A stretch of 64,000 nucleotides of DNA from positions 1-64,000 of the forward strand of contig JAKBWB010000017.1 in NCBI GenBank assembly GCA_021843755.1. The letters run 5' to 3'. Under the pieces are notes generated by a model. It did not search any database, was not told where the DNA came from, and was given only the letters and a program-made list of their open reading frames with translations. Both the position numbers and the translations under genes were made by a program. This DNA comes from Pseudomonadota bacterium (GTDB lineage: Bacteria > Pseudomonadota > Gammaproteobacteria > Steroidobacterales > Steroidobacteraceae). Shown here piece after piece: positions 16,584 to 25,677 of this stretch. Each line of letters opens with the position of its first letter. The stretch's first letter is position 1.

Positions 16584-18677
16584 ATGGTGAATTGGACCGA
16601 CACGGAAGGAGCGGCGCTGCCGCTCGGCGCCACGTGGTGCGCGGACACGCAGGCGTGGAACTTCGCGCTCTATTCCAAGCATGCCGAATCGGTCACGCTG
16701 TTGCTTTATGGTGGTCAGGAATTCGTCAAGCCGCTGCTGAGCCGCGCGCTGGACTACCTGCGCAACAAGTCTGGACGGATCTGGCATTGCCGCGTCCCGG
16801 CGAGCGATGCCCGTGGGGCCCGGTATTATGCGTATTCGGTGAGCGGCCCACCCTCCGACGGCGGTTTCGAGCGCTTCGCGTTCTGTGCGCAGAAGATACT
16901 GCTCGATCCGTATGCGCAGGCGGTATTCTTCCCGCCCGATTTCGAGCGCGCGGCCGCCTGCCGGCGGGGATCGAACGCGGGCAAGGCGCCGCTCGGCGTG
17001 CTCACGGGTCAAAACGCGAATTTCGATTGGGGCGCCGACCGCAGGCCGCGGCACGACTCCGATACCGTCATCTATGAGTTGCACGTGGCCGGCTTCACGC
17101 GCAGCCCGAGCAGCGGTGTCGACCCGCTCCGGCGCGGGACTTATAGCGGGTTGATCGACAAGATTCCCTATCTGAAGGACCTCGGCATCACCGTGGTGGA
17201 GTTGATGCCGGTCTTTCAATTCGATCCCCAGGAAGGCAATTTCTGGGGGTACATGCCGCTCGGCTTCTTCGCACCCCATCACGGCTACGGCTGTCGCCCA
17301 GAGGAGAGCAGCCAGCACGACGAGTTTCGCGAGATGGTAAAGGCGCTGCATGCCGCGGACATCGAGGTGATTCTCGATGTCGTCTACAACCATACCGCGG
17401 AGGCCGGCGAGCGCGGGCCGCTGTACAGTTACAAGGGGATAGACAACAGCACTTATTATATCCTCACCGGTCGGAGCAAACCGATGTACGAGGATTTCTC
17501 CGGCACGGGCAATACTCTGCATTGCGCCAATCGTTACGTGCGCAAGCTGATCGTGGACAGCCTGCGCTACTGGGTGCGCGAGATGCATGTCGACGGGTTC
17601 CGGTTCGATCTCGCCTCGGTGTTCTCCCGTGCCGCCGACGGCTCGCTGAGCAGCGCGGATCCGCCCATCTTCGGCGATATCCTCTCCGACCCGGATCTCG
17701 CCGGGACTCGGTTGATTGCCGAGCCCTGGGATGCGGCCGGGACATACCAGCTCGGTCGCGGCTTTCCGGGTGTGCGCTGGCTGCAGTGGAACGGCCGGTT
17801 TCGAGACGACATCCGCCTCTTCGTGCGCGGCGATGGGTCGATGATGGGTGCGCTCATGCAGCGTCTCTATGGGAGCGACGATCTGTTCCCGGACGATCGC
17901 GCGAGCGCATGTCATGCCTATCAGAGCGTCAATTTCGTCACCGTTCACGACGGGTTCACGCTCTACGATTTGGTAGCGTACAACGGCAAGCACAATGAGG
18001 CCAATGGCCACGGCAACGCGGACGGCGCCGCGGAGAATTTCAGCTGGAACTGCGGTTGGGAAGGCGATGACGCAGCGCCGCCGCAGGTGCTGGCGCTTCG
18101 CCGGCGGCAGGCGAAGAACTTCTGTGCGCTGCTGTTTCTGTCCAACGGTACACCGATGTTGCGCGCGGGGGACGAGTTCCTGCAGACCCAGGGCGGAAAC
18201 AACAACGCATATAATCAGGACAATCCGACCAGCTGGCTGAATTGGGAGCTCCTGGAGCGTAACGCGGAAATATTTCGGTTTTTCCGCGCCATGATTCGCT
18301 TCCGTACGTCGCATCCATCACTCGGCCGCAGCCGGTTCTGGCGCGACGACGTACGCTGGTTCGGCACCGGACCAACGGTCGACTTTGGGCCCCAGTCGCG
18401 CACGCTGGCCATGTACCTTGACGGTGAATCGCAGCAGGACGTCGATCTGTACATTCTGATCAACGGCTCCGATGAGGCCATGACGTTCCAGATCCAGGTG
18501 CCTCGCGCGGACGGTTGGCGGCTCGTCCTCGACACGGGTCTGGACAGCCCCGAGGACTTCCCGCAGCCACCGTCCGGCGAGCCGCTACCAGGAACGAGCT
18601 ATCGATTGGACGCCCGTGCAGTCGCGGTAATGGCCTCGGACGAGCGGCTGCGGAACGGAGCGTATACGTGTCGGTGA
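16584..18677 (+). CDS. glgX: Glycogen debranching enzyme GlgX
   Basis: GH13 isoamylase-type enzyme that hydrolyses alpha-1,6 branches of phosphorylase-limited glycogen, 697 residues. An N-terminal CBM48-like domain (LGATWCADTQAWNFALYS, YAYSVSG) precedes the barrel. Catalytic residues: nucleophile Asp342 (GFRFDL), acid/base Glu380 (IAEPWD) and Asp456 (TVHDGF). DVVYNHTAE is conserved region I. The C-terminal domain is all-beta. Start ATG 16584 is chosen because homology begins at VNWTDTEG; GTG 16575 in frame is an alternative, and no strong Shine-Dalgarno is seen. It is the last gene of the glgP-pgm-glgX set. Confidence 0.95.
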   Translation: MVNWTDTEGAALPLGATWCADTQAWNFALYSKHAESVTLLLYGGQEFVKPLLSRALDYLRNKSGRIWHCRVPASDARGARYYAYSVSGPPSDGGFERFAFCAQKILLDPYAQAVFFPPDFERAAACRRGSNAGKAPLGVLTGQNANFDWGADRRPRHDSDTVIYELHVAGFTRSPSSGVDPLRRGTYSGLIDKIPYLKDLGITVVELMPVFQFDPQEGNFWGYMPLGFFAPHHGYGCRPEESSQHDEFREMVKALHAADIEVILDVVYNHTAEAGERGPLYSYKGIDNSTYYILTGRSKPMYEDFSGTGNTLHCANRYVRKLIVDSLRYWVREMHVDGFRFDLASVFSRAADGSLSSADPPIFGDILSDPDLAGTRLIAEPWDAAGTYQLGRGFPGVRWLQWNGRFRDDIRLFVRGDGSMMGALMQRLYGSDDLFPDDRASACHAYQSVNFVTVHDGFTLYDLVAYNGKHNEANGHGNADGAAENFSWNCGWEGDDAAPPQVLALRRRQAKNFCALLFLSNGTPMLRAGDEFLQTQGGNNNAYNQDNPTSWLNWELLERNAEIFRFFRAMIRFRTSHPSLGRSRFWRDDVRWFGTGPTVDFGPQSRTLAMYLDGESQQDVDLYILINGSDEAMTFQIQVPRADGWRLVLDTGLDSPEDFPQPPSGEPLPGTSYRLDARAVAVMASDERLRNGAYTCR

Positions 18678-18708
18678 GCTGCCGGCCACAGTGGCGGGCC
18701 TGATACCG

Positions 18709-19302
18709 CTACGACGCGAGGGTTGGGCACAGCACGGCGGCGATGATCAGCACGAAGGTGACAGCCACGATCACCAGGCCGCGCACCGTGGCGTGAGCGT
18801 TGAGCCGGTCGGCTATGAGAGTCGTCATCACGATCGAGAGCATGCCCGCAGCCACGCCGGCGATGCCGGCGATCTGGTTGATCCGGTACCATCGGGCAAG
18901 GCTGCCGTGCAGCAGGCGCGCCTCGTGAATCCCATACAACGGGTTGCGCGGGATCCAGCGCATGGCCAGCGGAATACACAGGCCGATGAGCACCGCCGCG
19001 ACGACGTAAGCGCTGATCCGGTAGGCCTTCAGTAGCGAGCCGCCTTCTTGTTCGGCATCGGCCGCGCCGTCGGCACCACGGGGCGGGGGCTCGCCCTTGA
19101 TCAGAAAGACGAGGCTCAAGCCGATGCTGAGCACGATGGCGGCGAGGAACGCGGCATTGAAGCCCCAGAATGCCTCGATCACCGGCAGCGCCACCAGCAT
19201 CAGAGCGATGTACGCGGCGAGGGTCACCCAGCCCTGCCAGCCCAGGGGGAGGCCCCAGCCGAACTGCTTGTGCGGGAACCACCATTCGCTTCGCTCACTC
19301 AC
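18709..19302 (-). CDS. SdpI-family membrane protein
   Basis: 197 residues, about six membrane helices. The SdpI/DUF1648-type signature is at the centre: RNPLYGIHEARLLHGS, then ARWYRINQIAG, typical of proteins related to Bacillus SdpI (immunity to the SdpC toxin). The GTG start at 19302 is set by its 4-nt overlap (GTGA) with the stop of the upstream SRPBCC gene, so the two are translated together. Function in this organism is unknown; many proteobacterial members are uncharacterised. Confidence 0.75.
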   Translation of the reverse strand: MSERSEWWFPHKQFGWGLPLGWQGWVTLAAYIALMLVALPVIEAFWGFNAAFLAAIVLSIGLSLVFLIKGEPPPRGADGAADAEQEGGSLLKAYRISAYVVAAVLIGLCIPLAMRWIPRNPLYGIHEARLLHGSLARWYRINQIAGIAGVAAGMLSIVMTTLIADRLNAHATVRGLVIVAVTFVLIIAAVLCPTLAS

Positions 19303-19985
19303 GGACGTGCCCGCAGGGAGGCTGTCTGAGCGGCCGAAGCGATGCCCAACCTGTGGTGGCGAATCCGATGCGCACGAGGGTGCGCATCCCGCCCCAGGGC
19401 GAGCTGTTGTAAGCCGGCGCTTGCGCGGCGCGTCTGCGCGAGGGCGTGCGCGCGGATGATCCAGGGGCCTATCAGCGGGGGGATCCAGAATCTGGGCACG
19501 AACGCGAAGCGGATCCGCATACAGGTCGTCGCCGGATGCGCGGCGCAGGGCCCGACGAGCCACCGTCCGACGGCGTATTTGAAGTCACTCAACGGCCGGA
19601 TCAGGGTCGCCCGCAAGACACCGCCGTGCGCATCGCCATGGACCTCGATGAGCTGCTCCTCGTGGAGGGTCTTGCAGAAAAACAGGACACAGGCGTGGAG
19701 CGTCGTATAAAGCCACACGCGATCGGGGTTGCCTGAGCGCCGGATACGGTCGAGATGCAGACTCGGGTTGTACCGCGACACGGCACGGTAGTCCTGCAGT
19801 GCGCGAAATACCGCAGGCGGGGGAGCATCGATGCGCACCTGCATGCGCACCACGAACCGGGCGTGGTGGTGTGTCACCTGTACGCTCAAGACTTGGGCCG
19901 CGTGGCCGAGGGAGGCGACACACAGCAGTGGCAACAGCAGCCATGTGGTCGAGACACGGTGTCGCGAATTGCTCTTGCCTGGCAT
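19299..19985 (-). CDS. Exported SRPBCC/START-like protein
   Basis: 228 residues from ATG 19985, chosen because a clear signal peptide follows (TWLLLPLLCVASLGHA, cleaved near residue 29). The mature part is START/polyketide-cyclase-like: VRIDAPPPAVFRALQDY, then SRYNPSL. This fold binds hydrophobic ligands. The C-terminal 50 residues are Arg/Ala/His-rich and may be less conserved. It is coupled to the SdpI-like gene by the GTGA overlap. The ligand and role are unknown. Confidence 0.7.
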   Translation of the reverse strand: MPGKSNSRHRVSTTWLLLPLLCVASLGHAAQVLSVQVTHHHARFVVRMQVRIDAPPPAVFRALQDYRAVSRYNPSLHLDRIRRSGNPDRVWLYTTLHACVLFFCKTLHEEQLIEVHGDAHGGVLRATLIRPLSDFKYAVGRWLVGPCAAHPATTCMRIRFAFVPRFWIPPLIGPWIIRAHALAQTRRASAGLQQLALGRDAHPRAHRIRHHRLGIASAAQTASLRARP

Positions 19986-20201
19986 CTGGCCCCGTTCAGG
20001 CTGGCCGTTCGTGCCGGCCGTCGCGGCCGGGATGTCTACTGTACCGCTCGTCAGCACTTCCGGCGCAATGGTCTTTGAGTGGCCGCCCGCGGGCGGTGCA
20101 CCGCCCCAGCGATCCCCCGATGGGTCGCGGGTGAGACGCGGCGCCCGGCTCCGGTCGGCCACGCACGCACGCGCCCGAGTAGCCAGGGTGCATCCTGCAG
20201 C

Positions 20202-23200
20202 CTAGGGCGCGGCGGGTACGGACAGGGCCACAGGGAATGGGCCTACCGGGAACGAATTCAGCACTCGCCGGGAATGCGTGCCGATCGTGACGAGGTGTCC
20301 CGTCTGGGTGTCGATGACGTAGGCGGTCTTGCCGTTCGAGCCGAATGCGACGGCGATTGGACCGCCACCGACTTTGATCGGCGCGGTAGCGCGGCTCGCT
20401 CCGGTACGGATCACGCTCAGCGTATCGACTGCCGAATCCGCGACGAACAGCCACGTCCCGCGCGGGGATATCGCCAACTGCCGAGGCGAAAGGCCGGTCG
20501 CGATCACTCTCCCGGCTCGTCCCGTGGCTGCACTGATCGGCCGTACCGCGTTCGCGAGGGTGTCGGCGACGTAGAGCGTGTTGCCGCCGGGTGCGATTAC
20601 GATCCCGGCCGGTCCGGCGCCTGCCGAATATGTGGTGCGCACCCTGTCTGTGCGCGTGTCGACGACACTGACTGTATTGGCGCTCTGATTCGTGACATAG
20701 AGGCTCGCACCGCCGGGAGCGAGCACCAGGCCCGCCGGCGCCGTTCCGACCGGGATGGGCTTACCCGCCGTCAGCGTCGTGGTGTTGACGGGTTGAACCG
20801 TGTTGTCACCGCCATTGACCACCCAGAGCGTGTGACCGCCGGGGCTCAACGCAAGCGCATCCGGTCCCGTTCCGACCGTGACGGTGGCAATGACTCGCAG
20901 AGTACGGGTATTGATGACAGACACGGTATTCGCGCCACCATTGGCGACGTACAGTCGGGTGCCTTGGGTGCCGGTCACGAGCGCCGAGGGGTTCTCGCCC
21001 ACCGCGATCGAGGGTCCCACCGACTCGGTGGCGGGATCCACCGGGATCACGGCGTTGCTGGCCGTGCTGGCCACGAACACCAGCGGCAGCAGACGACCCG
21101 GCGCCGCGGTGCGCACGATCAGGCGGGCGACATTCAGCAGGGCGCCATTTGCGGCGCGGGCGTGTACCGCGACGTTATAGTAGCCGGGAGGCAGAGCGCT
21201 TCCTGCAGCCATGCGCAACCGCACGGTCCGGTGCTGACCGGCGGGAATCGTCAGTCGGCCTGAATGGGGCCGTACACGTAGGCCCGCCGGACTCTGCAGA
21301 TACCAGTGGATCGACACGGGCGGTGAGCCGGTCGCGACCCGGATCGTGAATCCAGTCGTCGCGCGCTGTCCGGGCCGCAGCAACGTCTGAGTCTGTGTGG
21401 GCGCGATGCTTGCCGCTACCGCCGGCGGAAAGTGCGTAACGCCGGCCCTGAACGACGGCGGAGCATCGTGCCCGCCGCTTCCCCAGTGTCGGTCCGGGGT
21501 GCTGCCGAGAGTGAAGTGCAGCCGGACGGTGCCCGTGAGCGGCAGCTTGATCCAGGGCCGCTGTGTTGGGTGGCCATTGACGCTGAGCGCGTGCACATAG
21601 GGCGTTGCCGCGCTCGCACCGGGAGCGTCGATTTCGATGGTGGGTCCGGCGGGAGAAATCAGTGTGATGTGACTGAACAACGGACTGCCCACATCGAGGC
21701 CTCGCACTGCCGGGATCTGCGGATAGAGCCCGATGGCGGACCAGACATACCAGGCGCTCATGGTGCCGAGATCATCGTTGCCCGGCAGGCCCGCGGGGGT
21801 GTCCGAATACAGCGAATCGATCGCGCGGCGCACCACCTTCTGGGCGCGCCAGGGCGCGCCGGCGGACAGATAGACCCATGGCGATCCGAGCGAGGGCTCG
21901 TTGCCGAGCCAGGCATACGGGGCGGCCTGGCCGGCGTTGAGCTGCGAGAAGAATGTATTCAGGCGCCGCCGTGCCGCGGCCCGCCCGCCCATCGCCGCAA
22001 TCAGGTCGTGCAGGTCCTGTGGCACCATCCAGGTGTACTGTGCCGCGTTGCCTTCCTGGAAGCCCCGCTGGCCATTGGAGTTGATGGGCGTCTGCACGAA
22101 CGCGCCGCTTGCCTGGCGGGCGCAGATCGAGCCGCTGGCGGTATCGAAGACGTTCTGCCAGTTCATCGAGCGGCGCAGAAAGCGCTGCGCCAGCGCCGAA
22201 TCGCCCGCTTCAGCGGCCAGGCGCGCGATTGAGAAGTCATCCTCGGCATACTCGAGCGTTTCCGACGAGCCGTTCGGCACCGGGGCCGAGGAGGTGGTCA
22301 GGTCGTCGTCCACATAGCCCTTGCGCAAATACTGTGGGAGACCCGGGCGCTCGACATACCAGCCCTGTCCGAGGGGTCCGTGCGTATCGGTGGCGCCCTT
22401 GACCATCTCGCGCAGCGCCGCGTGGACATGGAGGTCCCGCGCGCCGAAGGCCCAACCGCCCGCCAGGATGTTGTCCGCCGAATCCCCGCCCATCACCCCG
22501 GTGTAGCCGTTCTCGAGCGGCCACTTCGGCAACCATCCGCCCTGGCGGCCCGCATCGACCAGCGATTGCATCATGTCGCTTACACGGTTCGGTGCCAGCA
22601 GCGCGATCAGCGGTATTTCCGTGCGGTAGATGTCCCAGCCGGAGTAGTTGGCATACTCGGCATGGCCGGGTGCGACGTGGTGCACCTTGGCGTCGAACCC
22701 CCGATATTCGCCGTTCACGTCGCTGTAGAGGGTCGGCTCGAGCAGCGTGTGATAAAGCGCCGTGTAGAAAGTCGCCTGCTCGGCATGCGTGCCGCCGGTG
22801 ATGCGGATTCTCCCCAACATGTCGTTCCAGGTCTGGGTCGCACGCCGGCGCAGGGCCGCGAGGTGCCACTGGTCGGGTGCGGCCTGCAGATTGGCGAGCG
22901 CATCGGCGCGGCTTACGTAGGAGAGGGCGACTTGCATCTCGACGCTGCGCGCGCTGCCGGTGTGGAAGGTGACCCAGCCGCCGCTGTTGATGCCCCGCAC
23001 CTGCGCGGTCCCCGGCATCAGCGTGCGGTTGTGCCAGGTGCCGAAGGCACTCATGGGCCGATTGAAGCGGGCCACGAAGTAGACTGTATAGGTGTCAGGT
23101 GCGCCGCAGAATGCTCCACCGGTGGCCGAGCCGCTCACTTGGCGTGGTCCGTCGACCTGAAAATGCGCCGCCGTGACCCCCGCTTGATTTGACGACACAT

Positions 23201-23747
23201 TGAAGAGCAGGTTGGCCGCCTTGTCGGCCGGAAACGTGAAGCGTCCGAGCCCGCTGCGCAGGGCGACGGCGAGCTGCACGCGAATGCCGGTGTGAGCAAA
23301 CGAGACGTCGTACCAGCCCGGCCCGGCGCGCTCATCGGCGTGGGAGAAGGGCTGGGCGGCGGTGGCGGGCGAGCGCACCGGGCCGCTCGTGGGCAGGATG
23401 CGAAAGTCTCCGGCCACGGCGCATCCGGGGCCGCTGAGGTGGGTCAGACTGAACCCGGTGATCGCGTGATCGGTGTAGTCGTATCCCCCGCCGTCGGGCG
23501 AGGTCGGCGTGTCCGGGCTCCACTGGATCATGCCGAACGGCAGGCTCGCTCCGGGAAAGGTGTCGATCGGTCCGCCGGCCGTCGTACCGGAGGTGCCGAC
23601 GAACACGTTCACGAGGGCGGCGGGGTCGGTCACGGGCTGCGGGGGAATGGGCGCTCGTGTCGCCAGTGCGCTGGTCGCGGCGGCGAGCATTCCGGCTGTG
23701 AAGGCCCGCGCGAGGAAGCGGTTGGAACCTGAGGGGAATCGTCTCAT
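20202..23747 (-). CDS. Exported GH92 glycosidase fused to a YVTN beta-propeller
   Basis: 1181 residues from ATG 23747, preceded by GGGAG. A signal peptide spans about 1-31. The GH92 (calcium-dependent exo-alpha-mannosidase) module covers about 40-760: VFVGTSGTTAGGPIDTFPGA, YSGWDIYRTEIPL, GGDSADNILA, FQEGNAAQYTW (general acid Glu565 by family analogy) and GNDDLGTMSAWY (catalytic Asp658/Asp659 region). A linker domain with NEW-type beta structure (780-880) follows, then about seven 42-residue YVTN-type repeats (LYVANGGANTVSVINTRTL, LYVTNQSANTVSVVDTRT) forming a C-terminal propeller. Members usually end after the GH92 C-terminal domain, so the propeller fusion is unusual. It probably trims alpha-mannosides outside the cytoplasm. 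Confidence 0.9.
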   Translation of the reverse strand: MRRFPSGSNRFLARAFTAGMLAAATSALATRAPIPPQPVTDPAALVNVFVGTSGTTAGGPIDTFPGASLPFGMIQWSPDTPTSPDGGGYDYTDHAITGFSLTHLSGPGCAVAGDFRILPTSGPVRSPATAAQPFSHADERAGPGWYDVSFAHTGIRVQLAVALRSGLGRFTFPADKAANLLFNVSSNQAGVTAAHFQVDGPRQVSGSATGGAFCGAPDTYTVYFVARFNRPMSAFGTWHNRTLMPGTAQVRGINSGGWVTFHTGSARSVEMQVALSYVSRADALANLQAAPDQWHLAALRRRATQTWNDMLGRIRITGGTHAEQATFYTALYHTLLEPTLYSDVNGEYRGFDAKVHHVAPGHAEYANYSGWDIYRTEIPLIALLAPNRVSDMMQSLVDAGRQGGWLPKWPLENGYTGVMGGDSADNILAGGWAFGARDLHVHAALREMVKGATDTHGPLGQGWYVERPGLPQYLRKGYVDDDLTTSSAPVPNGSSETLEYAEDDFSIARLAAEAGDSALAQRFLRRSMNWQNVFDTASGSICARQASGAFVQTPINSNGQRGFQEGNAAQYTWMVPQDLHDLIAAMGGRAAARRRLNTFFSQLNAGQAAPYAWLGNEPSLGSPWVYLSAGAPWRAQKVVRRAIDSLYSDTPAGLPGNDDLGTMSAWYVWSAIGLYPQIPAVRGLDVGSPLFSHITLISPAGPTIEIDAPGASAATPYVHALSVNGHPTQRPWIKLPLTGTVRLHFTLGSTPDRHWGSGGHDAPPSFRAGVTHFPPAVAASIAPTQTQTLLRPGQRATTGFTIRVATGSPPVSIHWYLQSPAGLRVRPHSGRLTIPAGQHRTVRLRMAAGSALPPGYYNVAVHARAANGALLNVARLIVRTAAPGRLLPLVFVASTASNAVIPVDPATESVGPSIAVGENPSALVTGTQGTRLYVANGGANTVSVINTRTLRVIATVTVGTGPDALALSPGGHTLWVVNGGDNTVQPVNTTTLTAGKPIPVGTAPAGLVLAPGGASLYVTNQSANTVSVVDTRTDRVRTTYSAGAGPAGIVIAPGGNTLYVADTLANAVRPISAATGRAGRVIATGLSPRQLAISPRGTWLFVADSAVDTLSVIRTGASRATAPIKVGGGPIAVAFGSNGKTAYVIDTQTGHLVTIGTHSRRVLNSFPVGPFPVALSVPAAP

Positions 23748-23909
23748 TGCGCGCTCCCGGTGCGAGATGGCGTGCCGGTCGGTACGGCAGGGCCGAGGGC
23801 GGTAGGGTACCGCGCCCGGCGCGCAGTACAAGCATCTTGCGCCGAGCGGACGGGGTGGCGCGGCTCGATTGCCCGGCCAACGGCGCCGCCATGTATGGAC
23901 GGCGCTGAT

Positions 23910-23924
23910 TGATACAATATATCA
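23910..23924. promoter_or_regulatory. Probable Zur operator
   Basis: TGATACAATATATCA is an AT-rich inverted repeat (TGATA / TATCA around a 5-bp centre) in an otherwise GC-rich intergenic region. It stands 45 bp before the znuA start, in an operon that encodes its own Zur-like regulator. Zur boxes of proteobacteria are AT-rich palindromes of this type. It could also act on the divergent GH92 gene. Confidence 0.6.
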
Positions 23925-23968
23925 TTTCGCGGATGCGCACTTCGGTCCGAACGCGATGGTGGAATTTG

Positions 23969-24865
23969 ATGTGGGCAGGGCTCGCGGGCTATGTGGCGCT
24001 GGCGGCCGGCTGCGCGCCGCAAGCGAATCACGGCGCGCCAATGGCGATCGGGGTGGAGAGCCAGTACGCCAATGTGCTCTGGCAGGTCGGCGCGCCGTAC
24101 GTGACAGTGCGCGCGATCGAGACCAACCCTAACACGAACCCGCACGCTTTCGAGGCCAGTCCCGCGGTGGCCCGAGAGATCGCGCGGGCGAGCCTCATCG
24201 TGGAGAACGGCCTCGGCTACGATGCGTGGATCAAGCCCCTCGTCGCGGCGGCTCCCAAGCCGGATCGGCGGGTGCTCGTCGTGCGCCGGCTGCTCGCTCT
24301 GCCGGCCGACACCGTCAACCCGCATCTGTGGTACGACCCGCGCACCATGCCGGCGGTGGCCCGGGCAGCGGCCGCGGCCTTCGCGGCGATGGATCCGGCG
24401 CACGCGGCATACTTTGCGGCCAACGCCCGCCGCTTCGACGCCTCGCTCGCGCCCTGGCGGGCGCAGATCGCAGCCTTCCGCAAGCGCTATGCGGGTACCG
24501 CGGTCGCGGTCACCGAGCCGGTGGCCGATCTGCTGCTGCAGGCCGCCGGCTGCCGCATCCGCACGCCGATGGCATTGCAGCTGGCCCTGATGAACGGCAC
24601 CGATCCGGCACCCCAGGATGTGGCCGCCGAGCAGGCGCTGTTGCGTGACCGGTCAGTGAAAGTATTCGTATACAACCAACAGGTCACCGACGCGCTGACC
24701 ACCTCGCTTCTGCAGCTGGCCCGGGCCGAGCACATTCCGGTGGTGGGGGTCTACGAGACGATGCCGCAGCCCGGCTATGACTATCAACGCTGGATGCTTG
24801 CGGAGACGCAGGCGCTGCGGGCCGCGGTGGCCCACGGCCTCTCGACCGCCACCCTCGGCCGATGA
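23969..24865 (+). CDS. znuA: Zinc ABC transporter substrate-binding lipoprotein (ZnuA-like)
   Basis: Cluster A-I metal-binding protein, 298 residues from ATG 23969. This start is preferred over upstream TTG/ATG codons because GGTGGAA stands 5 nt before it and it gives a lipoprotein signal with a perfect lipobox (VALAAGC, Cys15). Metal ligands in family positions: NPHAFE and NPHLWYDP (His). The last ligand region is VYETMPQPGYDYQRWM. It lacks the His-rich loop of E. coli ZnuA. The stop overlaps znuC (ATGA). Confidence 0.9.
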   Translation: MWAGLAGYVALAAGCAPQANHGAPMAIGVESQYANVLWQVGAPYVTVRAIETNPNTNPHAFEASPAVAREIARASLIVENGLGYDAWIKPLVAAAPKPDRRVLVVRRLLALPADTVNPHLWYDPRTMPAVARAAAAAFAAMDPAHAAYFAANARRFDASLAPWRAQIAAFRKRYAGTAVAVTEPVADLLLQAAGCRIRTPMALQLALMNGTDPAPQDVAAEQALLRDRSVKVFVYNQQVTDALTTSLLQLARAEHIPVVGVYETMPQPGYDYQRWMLAETQALRAAVAHGLSTATLGR

Positions 24866-25671
24866 ACGCCGGGGAAGCAGCAGTTGCGCTCGATCGGGTG
24901 GCTGTCACGCTCGGTGAGCGGCCCGTGCTGCGCGAGGTCAGCTTCAGGCTCGAGGCCGAGCAGTTCTGCGCGCTCATCGGCACGAACGGCTCGGGCAAGA
25001 CGACGTTGCTACGGGCGATTCTCGGTTTCATCCCGGTGCAAGCCGGGCGGATCGATCTGCCCGCCGGAGCCATCGGCTACGTGCCGCAGAAGATCACCCT
25101 CGACCCGGGGTTGCCGCTGCGCGCCCGGGACGTCATTGCCCTCGGGCTCGACGGGGCACGCTTCGGAACGCGATTGCCCTCGAAGGCGCGTGCGGTGCGC
25201 GTGCAGGAGATGCTGCGGGCGGTCGGGGCCGAGGAATTCGCCGAGCAGCGCGTCGGGACGCTCTCGGGTGGGCAGCAGCAACGGGTTCTGCTTGCCCACG
25301 CCTTGGTTCGCCGGCCGAAGCTGCTGTTGTTGGATGAGCCGCTTGCGAACCTCGACGTCGGCAGTACCGCCGAGATCGTTGCGCTGCTGCGCCGGCTTTC
25401 GCACGAATTCGGCGCCGCGGTGCTGCTCTCGGCCCACGACATGAATCCGCTGCTGCCGGTGGTGGACCGTATCGTCTATCTGGCCAACGGCTGCGCCGTC
25501 TCCGGCAAGGCCGATGAGGTAGTGCGCACCGAGGTGCTCAGCCGCCTCTATGGCTACCACGTTGATGTGCTGCGGGTACACGGCCGGGTGGTGGTGATCG
25601 CCGCCGGGGCGCGCACTGAGAGCCGGGACGCACTCGAGCGCGACCCGGTTCATACCATCACGGTGCCGTAG
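24862..25671 (+). CDS. znuC: Zinc ABC transporter ATPase (ZnuC-like)
   Basis: 269 residues. Walker A GTNGSGKTT, Q-loop GYVPQK, signature LSGGQQQR, Walker B LLLLDEPLANLD and H-loop SAHDMNP are all intact. It drives uptake through the two downstream permeases. A 4-nt overlap with znuA shows translational coupling; znuB begins 6 bp after the stop. Confidence 0.93.
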   Translation: MNAGEAAVALDRVAVTLGERPVLREVSFRLEAEQFCALIGTNGSGKTTLLRAILGFIPVQAGRIDLPAGAIGYVPQKITLDPGLPLRARDVIALGLDGARFGTRLPSKARAVRVQEMLRAVGAEEFAEQRVGTLSGGQQQRVLLAHALVRRPKLLLLDEPLANLDVGSTAEIVALLRRLSHEFGAAVLLSAHDMNPLLPVVDRIVYLANGCAVSGKADEVVRTEVLSRLYGYHVDVLRVHGRVVVIAAGARTESRDALERDPVHTITVP

Positions 25672-25677
25672 GACGCC

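Noticed and set aside
16167-18314. 715-codon minus-strand open frame across pgm and glgX
   Set aside because: It is fully antisense to two enzymes with intact active sites; Arg/Pro/His-rich with no domain. GC-rich shadow.
23909-23968. Upstream TTG or ATG 23933 as the znuA start
   Set aside because: They overlap or abut the operator and lack a ribosome site; ATG 23969 has GGTGGAA and yields a proper lipoprotein signal.
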